Source: Cytophagia bacterium
Lineage (GTDB): Bacteria; Bacteroidota; Bacteroidia; Cytophagales; Cyclobacteriaceae
DNA: 5,065 bases
NCBI GenBank assembly: GCA_013373005.1
Contig: JABXIP010000516.1
Coordinates: 1-5,065, forward strand
Direction of reading: 5' to 3'
This document shows positions 1 to 5,065 of this stretch, piece by piece (the stretch's first letter is position 1; every line of letters starts with the position of its first letter). The notes beneath the pieces were generated by a model, which ran no database searches, had not been told where the DNA came from, and was given only the letters and a program-made list of their open reading frames with translations. The position numbers and the translations under genes were made by a program.

Positions 1-3000
1 AGTTACTGTTTCAGATGATGAAGATCCTGTGGTAATTACTCAAGATGTAACTGTTTACTTAGATGAGAATGGCAATGCCAGTATTTCTCCAGAACAAATT
101 GACAACGGTTCAACTGATAATTCAGGTGGACAGTTAAGCTTCAGTTTAGACCAATCAACTTTTGATTGTGACGATTTGGGAGCCCGTAATGAAGCAACTA
201 TTGTTTCAGATAACACATGGTCTCAATCTACCGAGTCTATCAATACGCCTCAGCCTTTTGCTTCTGTAATAAGCAGCCTTCCTGCTGCGAGTACATACAC
301 TTTAGGAGCCACAGTTGACGATCCTTATGGACAAGACAACTTCTTCTCTCCAGCAATTCCTGGTGCACAGGCTATCAGATCATTCGGTTATATGAAGTTC
401 TTCAGAAACAACTTTGAATTAACCGGTCGACCTCAATCTCTAAGATTGAGAGCAAGGGTTGATAATGTGATGGAAATCTTTATCAATGGAGTTTCTATTG
501 GTTATGAAGGTGATTTTGATGGTGCGAACTTTAGTGGGCCAGTTTATCACGATCTATTCATTGATGGCAATGGAGTTCAAAATGGTTATGAAGAAGGAAT
601 GAAGTTCGATAAAGTGACTTCAGCTTCTATCTTAGACCTACTTCAAGCAGGAGATAATGAGATCGTTTTCGCTATCGGTAACTCTAATAACAATACCGAT
701 GATGGCGGATTTATGGTAAGAATGGATGCAGTTGCAGACGGTGTGCCGGTTGAACTAACTGTGACTGACCCTAGCGGAAATACATCTACAGGTCAAGCCT
801 TTGTGGTTGTTAAGGATGAAATCGATCCAACCATCACATTGAATGGAGATGCTGTTGTTCAACACGAAGCTTATACGGCATACACTGATTTAGGAGCCAC
901 TGCTTCAGACAATTGTTCGGCAAATTTAACTACTGATAATCCTGTTGATGTAAATACTCCAGGTTCTTACACGGTTACTTACACTGCATTAGATGGATCT
1001 GGCAATGAGACCATTGCTACCAGAACGGTTCAGATTGTTGACTCAACTGATCCGGAGGTTCTTGTAAAGAAAATCACTATCGAACTTGATGCCAATGGAC
1101 AGGTAACCATTGCGGGTATAGATGTTGATAATGGCTCCAACGATGCCAGCGGAATTTCTTCATATGAGTTGTCGCAATATACTTTTGGATGTGATGATCT
1201 TGGAGATAATGGTGTGACATTAACTGTGACCGATAACAATGGCAGAACAGCCTCAGCTATTACTACGGTAATTGTTGAAGATAATATTGCTCCAACCGCC
1301 ATTACTCAAAATATCACAGTTTACCTTGATGAAAATGGTAACGCATCAATTACTCCTGATCAAATCAATAATGGAAGTTTCGATAATTGTGAAGTTGAAA
1401 ACCTTACACTTGATATCGATTCATTCACCTGTGATGATTTGGGTGAAAATACAGTGACTTTAACCGCCTGGGATGGCCCGGTGGGCGATGGTCTCACAGG
1501 GTTCCAACTAGATCAATCAAGACCTTCATCTATCAATTTCGGACCGGCAACTGGTTATAGTGTGCTTTCTGCTGATATGAATGGTGATGGTAACATTGAT
1601 TTGATTTATGGAGGCTATTGTGGATATCAGAATGAAGTAAGAATCAGTGATGGCAATGGCAACTTCACAGTTATTCCATTCGGCACAAATGCAGGTGGAG
1701 ACTGTGTAGAACAAATCGATGTTGCAGATGTTGACGGTGATGGAGACATTGATGTAGTTGTTTCCAGACCTGCCAGAGTATTCTTAAACGATGGAAACGG
1801 TAATTTAACCGAATCTCAAGTAATTGGCGGAGCTAGAAAAGGAATTAATCTTGCCGATTACGATGGCGATGGCGATGTTGATTTGGCTTATGGTGGACCT
1901 GGTGCCCCTAGCATTTATAAGAATAACGGTTCAGGAAACTTTACCCTATTCTCGACAATTGCCGGATCATACGGGGAGAACGATTACTATGAAGATGGAG
2001 ATATTGATGGTGATGGAGATATCGATTTGATCATTGCTCAAAGAGCATCGAATAACCAACCACCTAATGATGTCTATATCAATGATGGTAACGGAAACTT
2101 TACTGCTAAAGGCTTGAACCTTGGTACCAATTCGTATAGTAAACCATTAGTTCAGGATCTGGATGGAGATGGTGACCTTGACTTAGTATTTGCCAATAAT
2201 AATGCCTCTCAACCAACACCTGTTTGGTTCAATGATGGCGCGGGTAACTTTACCAATGTTCAGAATATTGCACCAAATACTTCCACTTTCGGAATTAGAG
2301 CAGGTGATCTTGATTTAGATGGAGATATAGACCTATACTTAGGGAATAACGGTCCTAATGAGGCATGGCTTAATGATGGTACAGGTACTTTCGTTGCCTC
2401 TGGTGAGTTGCATGGAACTGGTTTGACCTGGGATGTTGTCTTGGGAGATTTTGATAACAATGGATCTCTGGATGCAGCTACTATGAAACCTGATGGCCAA
2501 TTAAGCAGCAATGTTTGGTTCAATCAGGCTACTCCTGGAAGCAATAATGGTTCTGCCACAGCAATAGTTACCGTTGTTGATGCCATTGACCCAACAGTTG
2601 TTGGTAAGAATATTTCAGTTACACTTACTGCTTCTGGAACTGTTTCTATTGCACCTGAAGATGTACTGACGAGCGGTTCGGACAATTGTGGTCCTGTTAC
2701 TTACTCAATCAACCGAGATACTTTTGGAGCTAATGATGCACTGAATAGCCCAGTAACAGTTCAATTAACAGGAACCGACCCAAGTGGAAACGAAACTTCG
2801 GTAGCTGTTCAGGTGACTGTCATTGACCCTGTTCCGACAGTGATTACAAAAGATATAACCGTTTATCTCGATGCGAGTGGTAATGTGACCATTGCCCCTG
2901 AAGACGTAGATGATGGATCAAGCTCTTTGGTTGGGCTATCAGGATTGTCACTGGATATTACCTCATTCAATTGTTCGAATGTTGGCAACAACACAGTGAC

Positions 3001-5065
3001 CCTGACTGCCACCTCTACTTTAGGTAGTGAAGCATCTGGAACAGCGAATGTATATGTAGCTGATGAGATTGCACCAGTTATTACAGTTCAGAATGCTACA
3101 GTCCAGCTAGATCAGAATGGCTATGGAAGTATACAGCTTTCAGATATTCTTACTTCGGCAACAGATAATTGTGGTATAGCCAGTAGCACTGCTACCGACC
3201 TGAGCTTCGATTGTAGCGAGGTAGGAGATAACACTGTCACGGTAACAGTAACGGATGTAAATGGAAGAGTAACACAAGCCGATGTAACGGTAACAGTACT
3301 AGATGTACTACCAATCATTGCTGAGGCAGATAGTTTCACGCTAGATACCTGTGAGCCAATTACCTTCACCGCAGCTCAGCTATTGGGTAATGATTCCGAC
3401 CCTTATGGCGAAACATTGAAGATTGATTTCGTAGGTCAGCCAAGCTCAGGTACCATTCAAGACAATGGAAATGGAACTTACACTTACACTCCTGGTCAGT
3501 CTACAAATCACGTTGCTACGGCAGAATATCTTGTAAAGAGAGATGATGGAACCATTGTGTTCTCAGGTAATGGTCACTTCTACGAGTTTGTACCTGCTCC
3601 TGGAATAACTTGGTCAGATGCCAAAGCTGCTGCTGAAGCAAGAACTTATAATGGACAGCAGGGTTATTTGGTAACTATCACAAGTTCAGCCGAGAATGAT
3701 TTTGCCAAGTCGAAACTTCAAGGTCAAGGCTGGATAGGAGCAAATGACTCTCAGGCAGAAGGAGAGTGGAGATGGGTAACAGGTCCAGAAGCGGGAACAT
3801 TGTTCTATACTAAATCTGCAGGTGCAGTGAATGGAGCCTATAACAACTGGGCAGGTGGAGAACCTAACGACTACACTACTTCGGGTTATTTTGTGAACGG
3901 AGAAGATGTTGCCCATTTCCTTTCAGACGGAAGATGGAATGACTATCCGAACGATATTGGCACCTCCATAGCAGGTTATGTAGTAGAATATGGTGGAAGT
4001 TCAGAAGATTGTAATATTCAGTCAACAACTACTGGAACCATCACCTTCGAATTGAATGACACTGTAGCACCAAATGCTATTGCTCAGAATATTACGATTG
4101 ACCTCGATGCCAATGGCAATGCTTCAATCACTGCAGACATGATTGATGCAGGCTCGAATGACGCCTGTGGTATTGCAAGCTACGCTTTAAGCCAATACGA
4201 CTTCGATTGTTCAAACGTTGGAGCCAACACAGTGACCCTGACAGTGACTGATGTGAACAACAATGTTAGCACAGCTACTGCGACAGTAACAGTAAGAGAT
4301 GTTACAGCAGCTCAGGTAATCACTCAGGACATCACAGTAGAACTAGATGTTAATGGCAACGCCAGCATCACTACAGGTATGATCGACAATGGTTCGAATG
4401 ACGCCTGTGGAATTGCCAGCTACGCTTTAAGCCAATATGACTTCGACTGTAGCCATGTAGGAGCTAACACGGTAACCTTAACAGTAACTGACAACAACGG
4501 CAACGTAAGCACAGGAACTGCAACGGTAACAGTAGAAGACAAGATTGCAGCCGAGGTAATCACTCAGAACATCACTGTTCAGCTTGATGCCACCGGCAAC
4601 GCCAGCATCACTAGCGGAATGATTGACAATGGTTCAAATGACGCCTGTGGAATTGCAAGCTACGCCTTGAACCAATATGACTTCGATTGTAGTCATGTAG
4701 GAGCTAACACGGTAACTTTAACAGTGACTGACGTAAACGGTAATGTGAATCAATCAACAGCTACGGTTACGGTGAGAGATGTAACAGCTGCAGAGGTAAT
4801 CACTCAAGACATCACTGTAGAGTTGGATGCGAATGGATCAGCCTCGATTACAACTTCAGATATAGATAACGGAAGTAATGATGCTTGTGGAATAGCGAGC
4901 TATGAGTTGGATATCACTAGCTTCGACTGTAACGATACAGGAGCTAACACGGTAACCTTAACGGTAACCGATGTCAATGGCAATGTAAGTTCAGCAACAG
5001 CCACAGTAACAGTGATCGATGTGATTGCCCCAACGGTAATCACTCAAGACATCACCATCCAGCTG
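1..5065 (+). CDS. Giant multi-domain surface adhesin-like protein, partial at both ends
   Basis: Codons start at nt 2, and 1,688 consecutive sense codons fill the window with no stop; nt 1 is the last base of the previous codon. Domains in order are: HYR-like repeat split by a galactose-binding-like module, DUF5011-like repeat, HYR-like repeat, HYR-like repeat split by a seven-bladed FG-GAP/VCBS propeller, three HYR-like repeats, cadherin-like domain split by a C-type lectin-like domain, then an 80-residue tandem repeat array. The composition is rich in Thr, Val, Asp, Asn and Gly and poor in Lys, with no hydrophobic membrane segment, as expected of an exported beta-rich protein. In Bacteroidota such proteins usually leave by the type IX secretion system, but the ends that would show a signal peptide or sorting domain are outside the window. 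The likely role, inferred, is adhesion to glycans, other cells or surfaces. The exact gene is not recognised. Confidence 0.93.
23..817 (+). repeat. HYR-like Ig repeat R1, split by an inserted domain
   Basis: The first half (nt 23-187, residues 8-62) carries the repeat signature seen throughout the protein: VITQDVTVYLDENGNASI, then IDNGSTDN, then FDCDDLG. The chain then leaves the repeat for about 185 residues and returns at nt 743 with VELTVTDPSGN and AFVVVKD, which match the last two strands (LTVTDVNGN and ATVTVRD) of intact copies. The break falls just after the conserved Leu-Gly, before the penultimate strand. The first conserved cysteine is Ser here (DNSGG), leaving the FDC cysteine unpaired within the repeat. 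The role is presumed structural, as stalk and carrier of the inserted module. Confidence 0.82.
188..742 (+). other. Galactose-binding-like beta-sandwich domain nested in R1
   Basis: Residues 63-247 do not resemble the repeats. They start with NEATIVSDNTWSQS, pass through SLPAASTYTLG, FGYMKFFRNNFELTG, LRLRARVDNVMEIFING and LLQAGDNEIVFAIGN, and end with GGFMVRMDAV. This order (an F-R-x-x-F strand, a D-N-x-x-x-I-F-I-N-G strand, a loop with buried aromatics, an L-L-x-x-G-x-N strand, then a G-G-F closing strand) is characteristic of galactose-binding-like jelly-roll modules in large Bacteroidota surface proteins and glycoside hydrolases. Members often bind sugars or stabilise neighbouring domains; which applies here cannot be read from sequence. 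It contains no cysteine and many Asn/Asp residues. It may instead be a noncatalytic structural sandwich. Family assignment is by remembered pattern, not by a profile search. Confidence 0.68.
824..1042 (+). repeat. DUF5011-like bacterial Ig domain
   Basis: Residues 275-347 begin DPTITLNGDAVVQHEAYTAY and continue with DLGATASDNCSANL, VDVNTPGSYTVTYTALDGSG and TRTVQIVD. The P-x-I-T-L-x-G start, the Y-x-D-L-G-A-x-A-x-D core and the N-T-P-G-S-Y-T-V-T-Y-T-A end are hallmarks of DUF5011-type Ig-like repeats, common as spacers in bacterial surface proteins. It is clearly different from the HYR-like copies on either side, which have the ITVYLDENGNASI start instead. It has a single cysteine (nt 914-916). 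The likely role is a stalk segment. Confidence 0.75.
1049..1282 (+). repeat. HYR-like Ig repeat R3
   Basis: Residues 350-427, 78 residues, show the full repeat signature: KKITIELDANGQVTI, VDNGSNDASGISSYELSQY, FGCDDLGDNGVTLTVTDNNG and ITTVIVED. It aligns closely with the C-terminal array copies, including the NGSNDA and SSYELSQY segments. The first of the two usual cysteines is Ser (NDASG rather than NDACG), so the remaining FGC cysteine has no partner inside the repeat. The role is presumed stalk. Confidence 0.82.
1286..2581 (+). repeat. HYR-like Ig repeat R4, split by a beta-propeller
   Basis: The first part (nt 1286-1498, residues 429-499) is a standard repeat: AITQNITVYLDENGNASI, INNGSFDNCEVENL, FTCDDLGENTVTLTAWDG. 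It holds both conserved cysteines, presumably disulfide-bonded. After the penultimate strand the chain enters a propeller of about 348 residues. The last strand of the repeat returns at nt 2543-2581 as NNGSATAIVTVVD, matching TATATVTVRD in intact copies. The insertion therefore sits in the turn of the final beta-hairpin, where intact copies have only D-V-N-G-N. Confidence 0.83.
1499..2542 (+). other. Seven-bladed FG-GAP/VCBS-type beta-propeller nested in R4
   Basis: Residues 500-847 hold seven near-50-residue units, each with a D-x-D/N-x-D/N-G-x-x-D calcium loop followed by a strand, and in the first six units by an N-D-G-x-G-x-F hairpin. The loops are at nt 1574-1600 (DMNGDGNID), 1727-1753 (DVDGDGDID), 1856-1882 (DYDGDGDVD), 2000-2026 (DIDGDGDID), 2156-2182 (DLDGDGDLD), 2306-2332 (DLDLDGDID) and 2447-2473 (DFDNNGSLD). 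Seven units, plus an N-terminal strand before the first loop that could close the ring, match a complete integrin-alpha-like propeller. All seven loops keep the liganding positions; the seventh has Asn at position 5. Blade 1 contains two cysteines (nt 1619-1621 and 1703-1705) that could pair. In bacteria such propellers occur in surface and secreted proteins and are thought to bind calcium and mediate protein or glycan contacts. The specific ligand is unknown. Confidence 0.9.
2588..2827 (+). repeat. HYR-like Ig repeat R5 (divergent)
   Basis: Residues 863-942 read DPTVVGKNISVTLTASGTVSI at the start, then SGSDNCGPVTYSI, VTVQLTGTDPSGNETS and VQVTVID. The order of strands is that of the other repeats, but the copy is divergent: the LDANGNASI segment is LTASGTVSI, and the second conserved cysteine is lost (TFGANDA where others have FDC). 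It lies immediately after the resumed end of R4, joined by an Asp-Ala-Ile-Asp-Pro linker. The role is presumed stalk. Confidence 0.78.
2834..3064 (+). repeat. HYR-like Ig repeat R6
   Basis: Residues 945-1021 carry VITKDITVYLDASGNVTI, VDDGSSSLVGLSGLSLDI, FNCSNVGNNTVTLTAT and TANVYVAD. The first conserved cysteine region (usually DNCG or NDACG) is replaced by SSSLVG, so only the second cysteine remains. R5 keeps only the first cysteine and R6 only the second, and the two are adjacent. The last hairpin (TSTLGSEAS) lacks the usual D-x-N-G-N turn. The role is presumed stalk. Confidence 0.78.
3071..3304 (+). repeat. HYR-like Ig repeat R7
   Basis: Residues 1024-1101 carry VQNATVQLDQNGYGSI, TSATDNCGIASSTATDL, FDCSEVGDNTVTVTVTDVNG and ADVTVTVLD. 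Both conserved cysteines are present. The final strands are encoded by a dense run of gta/aca/acg codons (about nt 3235-3300), which gives the DNA a low-complexity look without breaking the frame. It is followed directly by the cadherin-like domain. Confidence 0.82.
3308..4060 (+). other. Cadherin-like/Big_9-like domain, split by a C-type lectin domain
   Basis: The first part (nt 3308-3565, residues 1103-1188) reads AEADSFTLDTCEPITFTAAQ, LLGNDSDPYGETLKI, GTIQDNGNGTYTYTPGQ and ATAEYLVKRDDGTIVFSG. The L-L-x-N-D-x-D segment, the G-x-x-x-x-x-G-N-G-T-Y-T-Y-T-P strand and the Y-x-V-x-D-G end are typical of the bacterial cadherin-like/VCBS-related domains. In intact members the Y-x-V-x-D-G strand turns straight into a final T-x-T-V-x-V strand. 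Here the lectin fold intervenes, and the final strand appears at nt 4028-4060 as TTGTITFELND. One cysteine lies near the start (DTCEP) and one just after the lectin (SEDCN, nt 4010-4012). They are the only cysteines in this domain and might pair to staple it. The role is inferred to be carrier of the lectin. Confidence 0.72.
3566..3997 (+). other. C-type lectin-like domain with EPN/WND calcium-sugar site
   Basis: Residues 1189-1332 follow the C-type lectin fold: GHFYEFVPAPGITWSDAKAA (first strand and helix 1), GYLVTITSSAENDFAK (helix 2), WIGAND at nt 3731-3748 (the WIGL-type core strand), WRWVTG, NNWAGGEPND with EPN at nt 3860-3868, NGEDVAHF with its Glu at nt 3902-3904, WND at nt 3935-3943, and YVVEY as the closing strand. 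The EPN, the Glu and the Asn-Asp of WND are the residues that coordinate calcium and sugar in mannose-type C-type lectins, so calcium-dependent binding of mannose-, GlcNAc- or fucose-like sugars is plausible by family. None of the canonical disulfide cysteines is present; the usual E-D-C-V is E-D-V-A. Many C-type lectin-like domains do not bind sugar, so the specificity is inferred. Confidence 0.88.
4067..4300 (+). repeat. HYR-like Ig repeat R8, first unit of the 240-bp array
   Basis: Residues 1356-1433 begin APNAIAQNITIDLDANGNAS and contain SNDACGIASYALSQYDFDC, VGANTVTLTVTDVNNN and TATATVTVRD. Both conserved cysteines are present. It follows the resumed end of the cadherin-like domain after a short N-D-T-V linker. 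The linker keeps the usual Ala-Pro, unlike the next three copies. The turn is DVNNN where most copies have DVNGN. Confidence 0.88.
4307..4540 (+). repeat. HYR-like Ig repeat R9, array unit
   Basis: Residues 1436-1513 carry VITQDITVELDVNGNASI, MIDNGSNDACGIASYALSQ, FDCSHVGANTVTLTVTDNNG and TATVTVED. It starts exactly 240 bp after R8. Its middle (nt 4381-4500) differs from R10 at about 13 of 120 bases, mostly at third codon positions. Both cysteines are present. The linker before it is VTAA, with Ala in place of the usual Pro. Confidence 0.88.
4547..4780 (+). repeat. HYR-like Ig repeat R10, array unit
   Basis: Residues 1516-1593 carry VITQNITVQLDATGNASI, MIDNGSNDACGIASYALNQ, FDCSHVGANTVTLTVTDVNG and TATVTVRD. 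The central FDCSHVG block matches R9, while the end (DVNGNV and TVRDVTAA) matches R8, so the copy looks mosaic. Both cysteines are present, and it lies in exact 240-bp register with its neighbours. Confidence 0.88.
4787..5020 (+). repeat. HYR-like Ig repeat R11, array unit
   Basis: Residues 1596-1673 carry VITQDITVELDANGSASI, DIDNGSNDACGIASYELDI, FDCNDTGANTVTLTVTDVNG and TATVTVID. Its middle (YELDITSFDCNDTG) is more like the N-terminal copies R4 and R6 (LDIDSFTCDDLG, LDITSFNC) than its array neighbours. A stretch of 24 bases around nt 4939-4962 is identical to R9 at 4459-4482. Both cysteines are present. Confidence 0.87.
5027..5065 (+). repeat. HYR-like Ig repeat R12, truncated by the window edge
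   Basis: The last 13 codons read APTVITQDITIQL, the opening strand of another repeat in exact 240-bp register with R8 to R11. The array therefore continues past the window. The Ala-Pro linker, missing before R9 to R11, is back. Confidence 0.85.

Noticed and set aside
1030..1302. 90-codon ORF on the minus strand
   Set aside because: It lies antisense to repeat R3, whose protein signature is clear on the + strand. Its Ser/Thr/Val-rich composition is what the reverse complement of these repeats gives.
1272..1457. 61-codon + strand ORF in another frame
   Set aside because: It overlaps the conserved opening of R4 out of frame. It has no domain, and the frame-2 reading is continuous through it.
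1526..1714. 62-codon minus-strand ORF
   Set aside because: It is antisense to propeller blade 1, and the calcium-loop pattern on the + strand explains the sequence.
1824..2030. 68-codon + strand ORF in another frame
   Set aside because: It is an out-of-frame reading of the GATGGAGAT-type loop codons of propeller blades 3 and 4, giving a Met/Ile/Leu-rich peptide with no recognisable fold.
2260..2523. 87-codon minus-strand ORF
   Set aside because: It is antisense to propeller blades 5 to 7, which keep coding pattern on the + strand.
3121..3369. 82-codon minus-strand ORF rich in Val/Thr/Ser
   Set aside because: It is a mirror of the gta/aca/acg-rich strands of R7, with a composition artefact and no start context.
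3686..3916. 76-codon minus-strand ORF with several cysteines
   Set aside because: It is antisense to the C-type lectin domain, whose WIGAND, EPN and GED motifs fix the + frame.
188..4060. Insertion of the three modules by mobile elements
   Set aside because: I see no terminal inverted repeats, target-site duplications or transposase remnants at the junctions near nt 188, 742, 1499, 2542, 3566 and 3997. In-frame domain shuffling is enough to explain them.
4067..5065. Possible CRISPR array or other noncoding tandem repeat
   Set aside because: The period is 240 bp, a multiple of three, the repeats are in frame and translate to a conserved Ig-like domain, and there are no short direct repeats with unique spacers.
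824..5065. SprB-type gliding adhesin repeats
   Set aside because: Classical SprB repeats have a different signature (T-C-N-G-G followed by a P-P-Y-T-Y-S-W type strand), which I do not see. A similar surface role remains possible, but the gene should not be called sprB.

Overview
The whole window is the interior of one giant gene on the + strand. Frame 2 (first full codon at nt 2) runs without a stop through 1,688 codons to nt 5065 and is open at both ends. Neither start codon, signal peptide, promoter, stop codon nor C-terminal sorting signal is in view. The product is a secreted, multi-domain, Ig-repeat surface protein, most likely an adhesin. AT-leaning codon use (AGA for Arg, GAT/AAT-rich) and this combination of HYR-like repeats, a DUF5011-like repeat, an FG-GAP/VCBS propeller and a C-type lectin fold point to Bacteroidota, probably a marine Cytophagales- or Flavobacteriia-type organism. 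That placement is inferred from style, not from a marker gene.

Layout, with residues counted from nt 2. A HYR-like Ig repeat (R1) is split by a galactose-binding-like beta-sandwich (nt 188-742). A DUF5011-like Ig repeat (824-1042) and HYR-like repeat R3 (1049-1282) follow. R4 (1286-2581) is split by a complete seven-bladed FG-GAP/VCBS beta-propeller (1499-2542) with seven calcium-loop motifs. HYR-like repeats R5, R6 and R7 lie at 2588-3304. A cadherin-like/Big_9-like domain (3308-4060) is split by a cysteine-free C-type lectin-like domain with an intact EPN...E...WND calcium/sugar site (3566-3997). The window ends in a perfectly regular 240-bp (80-aa) tandem array: R8 to R11 and the start of R12 (4067-5065).

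The repeats look like a stiff extracellular stalk, and the three non-repeat modules look like ligand-binding heads. The most striking feature is that none of the three heads sits in line between repeats. Each is nested inside a stalk domain, at or next to its last beta-hairpin, and the host fold resumes afterwards. Such modules would project sideways from the stalk while the chain stays continuous. Binding of glycans or cell surfaces is inferred from domain families; no ligand can be read from sequence. No RNA gene, mobile element, CRISPR array or intergenic region is present.
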